From Pseudonocardia sp. HH130630-07 (GTDB taxonomy: Bacteria > Actinomycetota > Actinomycetes > Mycobacteriales > Pseudonocardiaceae), in contig NZ_CP013854.1 of NCBI RefSeq assembly GCF_001698125.1, positions 3,844,001-3,908,000 of the forward strand: 64,000 nt of DNA, read 5' to 3'. This document shows, one piece after another, positions 17,002 to 30,596 of this stretch. Position 1 is the stretch's first letter, and each line of letters opens with the position of its first letter. The position numbers were made by a program, and so were the translations under genes. Below the pieces are notes generated by a model. That model was not told the DNA's origin. It worked only from the letters and a program-made list of their open reading frames with translations, and did no database searches.

Positions 17002-17570
17002 GCGCCGGGCTCACCCCGTCCCAGACCGTCGGTCCCTACCTCTCGCTCGGCCTGCCCTGGGCGGACGGCCCGGACGTCGTGGCGGAGGGGACGCCGGGTG
17101 CGGTCACCGTCGGCGGCACCGTGTTCGACGGTGCCGGGGCCCCGGTCCCGGACGCGCTGATCGAGACCTGGCAGGCCGATCCGGACGGTCGTTTCGACCA
17201 CCCGGACGACCCGCGCGGCGCGGTGCCGCCCGCCGTCGCCGGGTTCCGCGGTTTCGGTCGCGTCCCGACCGACGGCGACGGGCACTGGGCCGTCCGCACC
17301 CTGCTCCCGGGTGCGGTCCCGGCACTGGGCGAGGGCCGGGACGAGGCGCCGCACATCGACGTCTCGGTCTTCGCCCGCGGGCTGCTCGACCGCGTGGTGA
17401 CCCGGATCTACTTCCCGCAGTTCACCGCGGCGAACGCGGTCGACCCGCTGCTGGCCGAGGTGCCGGCCGCGCGCCGGGACACCCTGCTGGCCCGCGCCGA
17501 CGGCGCGGGCCGCTACCGGTTCGACATCCGGCTGCAGGGCCCGGGGGAGACGGTGTTCCTGCGGATCTGA
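16998..17570 (+). CDS. pcaG: Protocatechuate 3,4-dioxygenase alpha subunit
   Basis: A 190-residue alpha subunit: LTPSQTVGPYLSLGLPW at the N-terminus, ALIETWQADPDGRFDHP, FRGFGRVPTDGDGHW and APHIDVSVFARGLLDRVVTRIYFP. It lacks the iron-ligand set seen in the beta subunit, as expected, and contributes to the active-site wall in the alpha-beta protomer. The ATG overlaps the pcaH stop, so the subunits should be made in equal amounts. Confidence 0.94.
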   Translation: MSAGLTPSQTVGPYLSLGLPWADGPDVVAEGTPGAVTVGGTVFDGAGAPVPDALIETWQADPDGRFDHPDDPRGAVPPAVAGFRGFGRVPTDGDGHWAVRTLLPGAVPALGEGRDEAPHIDVSVFARGLLDRVVTRIYFPQFTAANAVDPLLAEVPAARRDTLLARADGAGRYRFDIRLQGPGETVFLRI

Positions 17571-17659
17571 CCGGCGATCGGGCGACCCGGGCCGGTTCAC
17601 CTCGTCCAGGACGGGTACTCCCTGCGAAGATCCCGGTAAGGGTCGGCCTGGGAGGCGCG

Positions 17660-18172
17660 GTGGGCACAGCGGTGGGTGGTGGCGTGGCCGCTCCGCGGCG
17701 CCGTGCGGTGCTGTGGATGCAGCTCGCCCGGTACGCCGCGGTCGGCGGCGCGGTCACCGGGCTGAACGCCGCGCTGTTCCTGCTCTTCCGCCCGTGGCTG
17801 GACGCCGTGCCGGCCAACCTCGTCGCGCTCGTCCTCACCACGGCGGTGTCCACCGAGCTCAACCGCCGGTTCGCCTTCGGTGGTGCCCGCGCCCACCGGC
17901 TCCGCGAGTGGGTGCAGGACATCGGCACGGTGGCCTTCTACGCCGGCTACGCCTCGACCGTGCTCGTGCTGCTGGCGTGGGCGGTGGACGCGCCGACACC
18001 CGGCCAGGAGGCGGCCGCCGTCGCGCTGGCCAGCGTGGCCGGCGGGATCATCCGGTTCGTCGTCCTGCGGTTCTGGGTGTTCGACCTGCGCCCCGTCCCG
18101 GCCCCGGTGCCGGTGGGGCCCCCGTCCCCGGGAGGTGCCCCGTGTCCGGCGAGTTCACCCCCGTCGACCTGA
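17660..18172 (+). CDS. GtrA-like membrane protein
   Basis: A 170-residue integral membrane protein with four predicted hydrophobic spans between residues 20 and 145. LARYAAVGGAVTGLNAALFLL, ALVLTTAVSTELNRRFAFGG and IIRFVVLRFWVFD fit the GtrA family, whose members are proposed to flip or help transfer polyprenyl-linked sugars. GTG start. It overlaps the next gene by 31 bases, so the two are probably cotranscribed, although their functions seem unrelated. Confidence 0.82.
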   Translation: MGTAVGGGVAAPRRRAVLWMQLARYAAVGGAVTGLNAALFLLFRPWLDAVPANLVALVLTTAVSTELNRRFAFGGARAHRLREWVQDIGTVAFYAGYASTVLVLLAWAVDAPTPGQEAAAVALASVAGGIIRFVVLRFWVFDLRPVPAPVPVGPPSPGGAPCPASSPPST

Positions 18173-19041
18173 CGGTCGGTGCCGACCGCGTGCGGATCCA
18201 CGGGACCCGCGGCGGGGACGGCCCACCGGTCCTGCTCCTGCACGGCTTCCCGCAGACCCACGCGATGTGGGAGCCGGTCGCGGCCGACCTGGCCCGCGAC
18301 CACACCGTCGTCTGCACCGACCTGCGCGGGTACGGCGGGTCCGACCGGCCGGAGTCGGGTGCGGGGCACCTCGGGTACTCGTTCCGCGCGATGGCGGCCG
18401 ACCAGGTCGCGGTGATGGCGGAGCTGGGGTTCGACACCTTCGCCGTCGTCGGGCACGACCGGGGCGCCCGGGTCGCGCACCGGATGCTGCTGGACCACCC
18501 GGGTACGGTCACCCGCGCCGCGCTGCTCGACATCCTGCCGACGGCCTACGTCTACGGCCACGTGGACCGGGCCCTGGCCACCGCGTACTACCACTGGTTC
18601 CTGTTCATCCAGCCCGACGAGCTGCCGGAGCGGCTGATCGCCGGGGACCCGATCGGCTACCTGCACACCCTGCTCGGCGGCTGGGGGTCCGGGCCGGGTG
18701 TGCACCGGGCCGAGGCGCTGGCGTCCTACGAACGCGCGTTCGCCGATCCGGCCGCGCGGCACGCGATGATGGAGGACTACCGGGCCGGGGCGAGCATCGA
18801 CCTCGTGCACGACGAGGCCTCCGCCGCGGTCGGGCAGCGGATCGCGGTGCCGACGCTGGTGCTGTGGGGCGAGCACGGCGTCGTCGGCGCCAACGCCGAG
18901 GACCCGGTCACGGTCTGGCGGCGCTGGGCCGTCGGCCCGGATCTGGTCAGCGGCCGCGCGGTCCCCGGCGCCGGGCACTTCCTGGTGGACGAACGTCCCG
19001 GCGACGTCGGGTCCGGGATCCGGGACTTCCTCACGTCCTGA
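18142..19041 (+). CDS. Alpha/beta hydrolase, haloacetate (fluoroacetate) dehalogenase-like
   Basis: A 299-residue alpha/beta hydrolase. The nucleophile region is VVGHDRGARVAHRMLLDHP, giving Asp plus the Arg pair spaced Asp-Arg-x-x-Arg that holds the substrate carboxylate in fluoroacetate dehalogenases. HWFLFIQPDELPE carries the His-Trp of the halide pocket, and PGAGHFLVDERP supplies the catalytic His. These features favour a haloacetate dehalogenase over an esterase or epoxide hydrolase. The GTG start at 18142 has a GGAGGTG ribosome site ten bases upstream. Confidence 0.82.
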   Translation: MSGEFTPVDLTVGADRVRIHGTRGGDGPPVLLLHGFPQTHAMWEPVAADLARDHTVVCTDLRGYGGSDRPESGAGHLGYSFRAMAADQVAVMAELGFDTFAVVGHDRGARVAHRMLLDHPGTVTRAALLDILPTAYVYGHVDRALATAYYHWFLFIQPDELPERLIAGDPIGYLHTLLGGWGSGPGVHRAEALASYERAFADPAARHAMMEDYRAGASIDLVHDEASAAVGQRIAVPTLVLWGEHGVVGANAEDPVTVWRRWAVGPDLVSGRAVPGAGHFLVDERPGDVGSGIRDFLTS

Positions 19042-19070
19042 GTTCCGGACATTCTGGAACACTCGTACCT

Positions 19071-19343
19071 ATGCGACGTACAACGCTCTCCCGGGCACTG
19101 CTCGGCACCCTCGCCGCCCTCGCACTGGTGTTCACCACGGCCGGCGGTTGCGGCGGCACCGACGTCGCCCCGGCCCCGGCTCCCGAGCAGCAGCAACAGC
19201 AGCAGGGCGACCAGGACGACGACCAGCAGGGCGGCCAGGACGACGGGGACGACCAGCAGGGCGGCGACGACCAGCAGGACGACCAGGGCGGCGACGACCA
19301 GCAGGGCGGCGGCGACCAGGGCGACGACGAGGACGAGGGCTGA
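19071..19343 (+). CDS. Small putative lipoprotein with Gln/Asp/Gly-rich low-complexity tail
   Basis: A 90-residue protein. MRRTTLSRALLGTLAALALVF is a signal peptide, followed by TTAGGCGG, a weak lipobox with Cys at about residue 27. After PAPAPE, the remaining roughly 50 residues consist only of Gln, Asp, Gly and a few Glu, built from repeats of the type DDQQGG. The mature protein would be very acidic, disordered and possibly calcium-binding or surface-exposed. No family is recognised. ATG at 19071 is 30 bases after the hydrolase stop, and a strong terminator follows. Confidence 0.65.
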   Translation: MRRTTLSRALLGTLAALALVFTTAGGCGGTDVAPAPAPEQQQQQQGDQDDDQQGGQDDGDDQQGGDDQQDDQGGDDQQGGGDQGDDEDEG

Positions 19344-19348
19344 CCGGT

Positions 19349-19380
19349 CGCGGCCCGGCGCACTCCGGCGCCGGGCCGCG
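19349..19380. terminator. Hairpin terminator between the small lipoprotein and the betaine operon
   Basis: Perfect 13-bp stem CGCGGCCCGGCGC / GCGCCGGGCCGCG with a 6-base loop, placed between converging genes 6 bases after one stop codon and 9 bases from the other. Confidence 0.8.
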
Positions 19381-19388
19381 GGCCGGGC

Positions 19389-20228
19389 TCAGGCGCGCAC
19401 GGCGTGCACGACGCCCCAGGTGAGCTTGCCGGCGTTCCCGCCGTCCACCCAGTGCTGCAGACCGGCCTTCATGGCCGTGAGGTAGCCGCCGGAGATCGCC
19501 GGCACGAGCTCGTGCTCGTGCGCCACGAGCTCCTCGCGGACCCGCCGGTAGTGCGTCGGCAGCTGGCCGGCGTGGTCGTGGAACCGCACGCCGGTGAAGC
19601 CACGCCGCTCCAGCCCTCCGGTGTAGAAGCCCGGGGTCGCCATCGTCGACAGCGCGATCCGGTCGAGGATCGGCTGGATCGAGGACTGGTCGAGCCCGTC
19701 GACGGCCATCGGGTCGGTGAACACCGCGCGCCCGCCCGGCGTCAGCACCCTGGCGATCTCGTCGAGCACCCGGTCCCGGTGCCCGGAGTGCAGGAACGCG
19801 TCCTGGGACCAGACGACGTCGACCGATCCGTCGTCCACCGGGACCTGCTCGAACGACCCGGTCGCGACGGTGACGAGACCGGAGAGCCCCTGCTCGCCGG
19901 TGAGCCGCTCGTTGCGCTCGTTCTCCACCGGCGACAGGTTGAGGCAGTGCACCGACGCCCCGAGCCCGCGGGCCAGCTGCCGGGCGGCGCCCCCGTAGCC
20001 GGCGCCCAGGTCGAGCACCCGGGTCCCGGCGGTGACCCCGGCGATCTCGGCCATCCGCGCGACCGTCCGCCGGCTCGCCGCGGCGATCTCCTCGTCCGGG
20101 CGCTCGTAGAGGCCGACGTGGATGTCCTCGCCGCCCCAGACCCGGGAGTAGAAGGTGTCCGCGTCGGCCGAGTCGTAGTAGCTGCGCGCGGTGTGCTCCG
20201 CGGTCGCGGCCTGCCGGGCCCCGGTCAT
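19389..20228 (-). CDS. Sarcosine/dimethylglycine N-methyltransferase
   Basis: A 279-residue SAM-dependent methyltransferase. HTARSYYDSADADTFYSRVWGGEDIHVGLY is characteristic of SDMT, then motif I RVLDLGAGYGGAARQLA, VVWSQDAFLHSGHR and GGRAVFTDPMAVDGLD. SDMT adds the second and third methyl groups (sarcosine to dimethylglycine to glycine betaine) in the glycine methylation route known from Actinopolyspora and Ectothiorhodospira. Its ATG overlaps the stop of the upstream GSMT gene (ATGA), so both steps are coupled. Confidence 0.9.
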   Translation of the reverse strand: MTGARQAATAEHTARSYYDSADADTFYSRVWGGEDIHVGLYERPDEEIAAASRRTVARMAEIAGVTAGTRVLDLGAGYGGAARQLARGLGASVHCLNLSPVENERNERLTGEQGLSGLVTVATGSFEQVPVDDGSVDVVWSQDAFLHSGHRDRVLDEIARVLTPGGRAVFTDPMAVDGLDQSSIQPILDRIALSTMATPGFYTGGLERRGFTGVRFHDHAGQLPTHYRRVREELVAHEHELVPAISGGYLTAMKAGLQHWVDGGNAGKLTWGVVHAVRA

Positions 20229-21094
20229 CCGGTCACCTCCGGTGCGAGGGACTCCTCCAGGTAGGCCTTCTCCGCGATGTGGACGAAGAAGTCCGGCTCG
20301 TCGTCGGAGTAGGTCGACTGGAAGTCGCCGTAGGTCTCGACCTTCTGGAAGCCGACCTCGTGCATGAGCCGGCGGGTGTAGTCCTTGCGCAGCGGGAACA
20401 TGTTCAGGTGGTACTCCGAGCCGTCGGAGAACTCGTACCGGAACCGGGCCAGCCCGTCGTCGACGTACTCCGGCTCGGCCACCACGCCGTCGCCGCAGTA
20501 GTAGTACTGGTGCTTCGAGGAGAACCCGTTGTCCAGGATCGAGTCGTAGTTGCGCTGGTCCAGGACGAGCACGCCGTCGTGGGAGAGCATCGCGTAGAAC
20601 TCGGCGAGCGCCTTGCGCCGGTCCCGCTCGGAGAACAGGTGGGTGAAGGAGTTCCCGAGGCAGATGATGGCGTCGTACTCGCCGTGGACGTCGCGGTTCA
20701 GCCACCGCCAGTCCGCCTGCACGACGCGCAGGATGTGCCCGCCGAACTTCATGCCGTTGTCGAACGCCTTCGCCAGCATCTCGGCGCTGCCGTCGGCGGA
20801 CACGACGGTCTCGAAGCCCTCCTCGAGCAGCCGGACCGAGTGGAACCCGGTGCCCGTCGCGACGTCGAGGACGCTGCGCACCCCCCGGTCGCGGAGCTGT
20901 TCGACGAAGAACTTCCCCTCGCTCGCGTAGCGCGCTCGCCAGTCGATCAGCTCGTCCCACTTGTCGACGAACGTCTGCACGTACTCGTGCTTGTAGTGGG
21001 TGGACTCCCGGACCTCGGTCGGCGTGTCGCCGAACTGCTGGATGGTCCGGCCGAGCTCGGGCAGCTCGCTGTCGGTGCGATGGTCGGCCGTCAT
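20225..21094 (-). CDS. Glycine/sarcosine N-methyltransferase
   Basis: A 289-residue methyltransferase. ESTHYKHEYVQTFVDKWDELIDWRARYASEG is a GSMT hallmark; motif I is VRSVLDVATGTGFHSVRLLEEGF, with LVLDQRNYDSILD and the C-terminal TYSDDEPDFFVHIAEK. It performs the first two methylations of glycine, making betaine precursors from glycine and SAM. The ATG at 21094 is preceded by GAGGAG; upstream frames lack family similarity. Betaine made this way is an osmoprotectant, implying growth under salt or drought stress. Confidence 0.92.
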   Translation of the reverse strand: MTADHRTDSELPELGRTIQQFGDTPTEVRESTHYKHEYVQTFVDKWDELIDWRARYASEGKFFVEQLRDRGVRSVLDVATGTGFHSVRLLEEGFETVVSADGSAEMLAKAFDNGMKFGGHILRVVQADWRWLNRDVHGEYDAIICLGNSFTHLFSERDRRKALAEFYAMLSHDGVLVLDQRNYDSILDNGFSSKHQYYYCGDGVVAEPEYVDDGLARFRYEFSDGSEYHLNMFPLRKDYTRRLMHEVGFQKVETYGDFQSTYSDDEPDFFVHIAEKAYLEESLAPEVTG

Positions 21095-21557
21095 GTACCG
21101 CGTCTCCTCGACAGGGTTTCGGATGCAGCGGGTCGACCCGACGGTAGATCGGGGGACGCCGGTCCGGCCGGGCCCGAGGCGGCGGTCTGGATTGCCCGAA
21201 GATGTTGTGTTATACGCAACCAACCACCCGAATGAGCGTGCGCTTGCTCACATTACGGGGAGATTTCGGCGAGCTCCGGTAGTGGAGGCACAGGCGGTCC
21301 GACCAGTGCTCTTCGCCACTCCTCCATGGTGTCGTCACGGGTCCGCTCGGGCCGGACGGAGCGGTGAGGAAGCGCACCGCGCCGTGCGCCGGGCGTGCGG
21401 AGCGCGCGCCGGGGCGGCTCATGTGATACCGGTCACCGCGCGGATCGGATTTCACTCGTTCGCGCCAACCGGGCGCGCCCGGAGCGCGGTGGGCCCCTCC
21501 CCACCGGCCCGGCCGTCGCCGCACCGCCGCTGCCCGGCGAGGCGCTAGCCTGCGCGG
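21095..21557. other. Divergent regulatory region upstream of the betaine operon and the GST-like gene
   Basis: No gene is evident. The stretch 21195-21260 is unusually AT-rich. Reading toward the betaine operon it contains TATAAC (plus strand 21209-21214), a possible -10 element, though no matching -35 is clear. An imperfect palindrome TGAGCGTGCGCTTGCTCA lies just beyond it. Both divergent promoters are probably here. Confidence 0.35.
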
Positions 21558-22547
21558 ATGGGCACCGATCGGGACAGCGGGGAGTTCGTGCGGGAGCCGC
21601 TCGGGGTGGCCGGGCGCATCACGGCCGACGGGTCGACGCCGTGGCCGGTCGAGGCCGGGCGGTACCGGCTCGTCGGCGCGCGGGCCTGCCCGTGGGCGAA
21701 CCGGGTGATCATCACCCGGCGGCTGCTGGGCCTGGAGGGCGCGATCTCGCTCGGTCTCGCCGGCCCGCTGCACGACGAGCGCGGCTGGCGCTTCCACCTC
21801 GACCCCGGCGACGTCGACCCGGTGCTCGGCATCGAGTACCTGCGCGCGGCCTACGAGCGGGCGATCCCCGGGTACGACGCGGGCGTCACCGTCCCGGCGA
21901 TGGTCGACGTCGCGTCCGGGAAGGTCGCCACCAACGCCTACGCCGACCTCGAGTACGACCTGTCGCAGCAGTGGCGCCGGCTGCACCGTGACGGTGCCCC
22001 CGACCTCTGGCCGGCCGCACACCGCGAGGAGATGGACGCGCTCGGCGACGGGATCTTCCACGACGTGAACAACGGCGTCTACAAGTGCGGGTTCGCCTCC
22101 GGCCAGGCCGCCTACGAGCGGGCGTACGCGGCCCTGTGGGACCGCCTCGACGCGCTGTCGGAACACCTGGGCACCCGGCGTTACCTGGTCGGGGACACGA
22201 TCACCCAGGCCGACATCCGGCTGTGGGTGACCCTGGTCCGGTTCGACGCCGTCTACCACGGCCACTTCAAGTGCAACCGGCACAAGCTGACCGAGCTGCC
22301 GGTGCTGTGGGCCTACGCGCGGGACCTGTTCCAGACGCCCGGCTTCGGCGACACGATCGACATGGAACAGATCAAGCAGCACTACTACGGGGTGCACGCC
22401 TCGGTGAACCCGACCGGCGTGGTGCCGGTGGGCCCGGACGGGTCCGGCTGGACGACCCCGCACGACCGGGCGGAGCTGGGCGGGCGGCCGTTCGGCGACG
22501 GCACGCCGCCCGGGCCGCCGCCGGAGGGGGAGCGGGTCCCCGGCTGA
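21558..22547 (+). CDS. Xi-class glutathione S-transferase / quinone reductase-like protein
   Basis: A 329-residue protein of the ECM4/YqjG group. The active-site motif is ACPWANRVIITRRLLGL (CPWA, with the cysteine that forms a mixed disulfide), followed by ISLGLAGPLHDERGW, GRYDV-like elements replaced by VTVPAMVDVASGKV, and the helical C-terminal domain with QADIRLWVTLVRFDAVYHGHFKCN. Relatives reduce glutathionyl-hydroquinones. Because most actinobacteria use mycothiol, the real cofactor may be another thiol; this is inference. It stands alone. Confidence 0.85.
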   Translation: MGTDRDSGEFVREPLGVAGRITADGSTPWPVEAGRYRLVGARACPWANRVIITRRLLGLEGAISLGLAGPLHDERGWRFHLDPGDVDPVLGIEYLRAAYERAIPGYDAGVTVPAMVDVASGKVATNAYADLEYDLSQQWRRLHRDGAPDLWPAAHREEMDALGDGIFHDVNNGVYKCGFASGQAAYERAYAALWDRLDALSEHLGTRRYLVGDTITQADIRLWVTLVRFDAVYHGHFKCNRHKLTELPVLWAYARDLFQTPGFGDTIDMEQIKQHYYGVHASVNPTGVVPVGPDGSGWTTPHDRAELGGRPFGDGTPPGPPPEGERVPG

Positions 22548-22780
22548 CCGCTGCGCCGAGCGCGGCCCGGCTGACCGCCGTGCCGAGCGCGACCCGGCTG
22601 CCGCGCCGTCGCGGAGCTGGTCGGTGCCGACCGCCGAGCCGGCCGGTGGGGCGGATCCGGCGGCCCGGTGCCGGTCGAGGGTGCCGTCCGTCGTCGCGGG
22701 CCGTCGTTCCGGCGGCCGGTGGGCGGCCGGGGTGCGCGTCGGCGGACGGGCGCGGCCCGGATGCGTCACGATGGGCGGTG

Positions 22781-23989
22781 ATGCGAGCACGACACCACCC
22801 GGTCACCGGGCACCACCGCCGTCGCGGAGCCGGACTGCTGCTGACCGCCGCCGTCGCCGGGGCGGCGCTGGCGGCCGGCACCGTGGCCGTCACCACGCCG
22901 GTGCTGACCGCCCACGACGGGTCCGCCGCAGCGGCCGGCCCGCCCGCCGCCGCACCCGCCGCCCCGGAGGAACCCGTGGACACCTGCGTGCCGATGGTCG
23001 CCGAACTCTCGGTCCGCGACCGGCTGGCCCAGCGCCTGATGGTCGGGGTGGACGCGTCCGACCCGGAGGGCGCCGCCCGGAGCGTGCGCGAGTCGCAGGT
23101 CGGTGGGGTGTTCCTCGGCGGCAACGCGACCGAGCTGCTGCAGCAGGACCGGATGCAGGCGCTGCAGGACGCGTCGCGGACCCCGCTCGCGGTCGCGGTC
23201 GACGAGGAGGGCGGCCGGGTCCAGCGCATCGACGAGCTCGACGGCGACATCCCGAGCGCCAGGGAGATGGCGGCGTCGCGGACCCCGGAGCAGGTCACCG
23301 AGCTGGCCCGGCAGCGGGCCGAGCAGCTGAGGGCCCGCGGGGTCACCTGGAACCTCGCCCCGTCGGTCGACGTCTCCGACCAGCCGCGCACCGACGTCAT
23401 CGGGGACCGGTCGTTCTCCGACGACCCGGACACCGCCACCCGCTACGCGCTGGCCTGGGCGCAGGGCCAGCAGGCCGGCGGCGTGTACGGCGTGCTGAAG
23501 CACTTCCCCGGCCACGGGGCGAGCTCCGGCGACTCGCACGAGGGCTCGGTGAGCGTCCCGCCGCTGGCCGAGCTGGAGCGGCGCGACCTGCTGCCGTACG
23601 CGGCGCTGGTCGGGCCGGGCATGCCGCTGGACGGCCGGGTCGGCGTCATGCTCGGGCACCTCGACGTCCCCGGGCTGACCGAGGACCCGGCCAGCATCGA
23701 CCCGGCCGCCTACCGGCTGCTGCGGGAGACCTACCGGTTCGACGGCGTCGTGATGACCGACGACCTGGGCGCGATGAAGGCGATCACCGACCGGTTCGGG
23801 CTGGCCGAGGCCACCACCCGGGCGCTGGCGGCCGGGGCGGACATCGCCCTGTTCTCCAACGTCACCCCGGCCGGGCCGTTGCTGGACGCCGCCGAGCAGG
23901 CCCTCGCCGACGGCCGGATCTCCGCGGAGGCGAACGACGCCGCCGTCGCCCGCATCCTGGAGTCCAAGGCCCGCTGCACCCGCGCCTGA
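22781..23989 (+). CDS. Glycoside hydrolase family 3, beta-N-acetylhexosaminidase (NagZ/LpqI-like)
   Basis: A 402-residue exported protein: arginine-rich N-terminus, a hydrophobic signal/anchor at about residues 17-40, an Ala/Pro linker, then a GH3 TIM barrel. Key motifs are VGGVFLGGN, AVDEEGGRVQRI, the catalytic loop VLKHFPGHGASSGDSHEG and the nucleophile Asp in GVVMTDDLGAMKAI. Single-domain GH3 enzymes of this type remove N-acetylglucosamine from muropeptides during wall recycling. No lipobox is seen, unlike mycobacterial LpqI. Bases 22548-22780 upstream hold no gene. Confidence 0.88.
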   Translation: MRARHHPVTGHHRRRGAGLLLTAAVAGAALAAGTVAVTTPVLTAHDGSAAAAGPPAAAPAAPEEPVDTCVPMVAELSVRDRLAQRLMVGVDASDPEGAARSVRESQVGGVFLGGNATELLQQDRMQALQDASRTPLAVAVDEEGGRVQRIDELDGDIPSAREMAASRTPEQVTELARQRAEQLRARGVTWNLAPSVDVSDQPRTDVIGDRSFSDDPDTATRYALAWAQGQQAGGVYGVLKHFPGHGASSGDSHEGSVSVPPLAELERRDLLPYAALVGPGMPLDGRVGVMLGHLDVPGLTEDPASIDPAAYRLLRETYRFDGVVMTDDLGAMKAITDRFGLAEATTRALAAGADIALFSNVTPAGPLLDAAEQALADGRISAEANDAAVARILESKARCTRA

Positions 23990-24005
23990 CCCCGCCCCCG
24001 TTCCC

Positions 24006-24052
24006 ACTCATGGAGCTTCGGCCCGGTGTGACGAGGCCGAAGCTCCATGAGT
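24006..24052. terminator. Hairpin terminator sharing outer arms with 12282-12330
   Basis: Perfect 18-bp stem (24006-24023 with 24035-24052) and an 11-base loop between the converging GH3 and reductase genes. The outer 11 bases of each arm, ACTCATGGAGC and GCTCCATGAGT, are identical to those of the hairpin downstream of cinA, while the inner stem differs. Confidence 0.85.
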
Positions 24053-24095
24053 ACGACGAGGGGGCGGGGCGCGAGAGGCGGGTGGGACGGGTGGG

Positions 24096-24859
24096 TCAGG
24101 AACCCATGTCCAGGCCACCGTTGACGCTGATCACCGAGCCGGTGACGTAGCCGGCGCGGTCGTCGACCAGGAAGGCCACGGCGCGGGCGATCTCGTCGGC
24201 CTGCCCGAGCCGGCCGACCGGGATCTTCGCCAGGATCTTCTCCATCGCCTTCTCCGGCACCGCGGCGACCATCTCGGTCTCGATGAAGCCCGGCGCCACG
24301 CAGTTGACGGTGACGCCCTTGCGGGCCACCTCCTGCGCCAGCGACTTCGAGAACCCGATCAGCCCGGCCTTGGACGAGGCGTAGTTCGCCTGCCCGATCG
24401 ACCCGGTCTGCCCGATCACCGACGAGATGTTGACGATCCGGCCGAACTCGTTGCCGGTCATGTGCTCCAGCACGGCCTTGGTCATGTAGAACGCGCCGGA
24501 CAGGTTGATCCGCAGCACCGCGTGCCAGTCGTCGACGGTCAGCTTCCGGACGGTCTTGTCGACGGTGATACCGGCGTTGTTGATCAGGTAGTCGACCCGG
24601 CCGCGCTGCTCCAGGACCTCGGCCACGACCCGGGCGCAGTCGTCGGGGGACCCGACGTTGCCCTGGTGCACCGACACCGACGCACCTTCGGCGCCCAGCT
24701 TGCCGCGCAGGTCCTCGGCCGCCTCGGAGTTCGACGAGTAGCCGGCCGCGACGTGCACGCCCTGGCGGGCCAGCGTCGTGGTGATCGCCGCCCCGATGCC
24801 TCGCGCACCTCCGGTCACGATCGCGACGCGCTGCTCCGGGTTGATGTCGGTGGGTGCGG

Positions 24860-24863
<4 letters not shown>
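24096..24863 (-). CDS. phaB: Acetoacetyl-CoA reductase / 3-oxoacyl reductase, PhaB-type
   Basis: A 255-residue SDR. NADPH motif VAIVTGGARGIGAAI, NNAGIT, catalytic Ser in VNISSVIGQTGSIGQ, and Tyr-Lys in ANYASSKAG. Resemblance to PhaB is close: NAGITVDKTVRKLTVDDW, the QEVARKGVTVNCVAPGFIETEMV block and the C-terminal VNGGLDMG ending. PhaB reduces acetoacetyl-CoA to (R)-3-hydroxybutyryl-CoA; FabG activity on ACP substrates is the alternative. The ATG overlaps the carboxylase stop by ATGA, so the gene is translated with the carboxylase. No PHA synthase is in the window. Confidence 0.85.
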
Positions 24864-30487
<5,624 letters not shown>

Positions 30488-30538
30488 GGGTTTCACTGCT
30501 CCTGGTGGCTGCGACGGCGGGTCTGGCACGGGTACCCC

Positions 30539-30581
30539 ACCGGTCGGACGGGGCGAGGAGTGCTCGCCCCGTCCTACCGGT
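30539..30581. terminator. Strong hairpin between the KAS III-like gene and the carboxylase
   Basis: A perfect 12-bp inner stem (30546-30557 with 30563-30574) sits inside an outer ACCGGT/ACCGGT pair. It lies 16 bases after the KAS stop and about 50 bases before the carboxylase start, so it is either a terminator dividing the two genes or an attenuator lowering the amount of the very long downstream message. Confidence 0.7.
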
Positions 30582-30596
30582 GAAGGCCCAAGCCTG

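Noticed and set aside
22548..22780. Near-repeated GCTGACCGC...GAGCGC segments downstream of the GST-like gene
   Set aside because: Only two imperfect copies of about 28 bases; too weak to distinguish from local compositional similarity.
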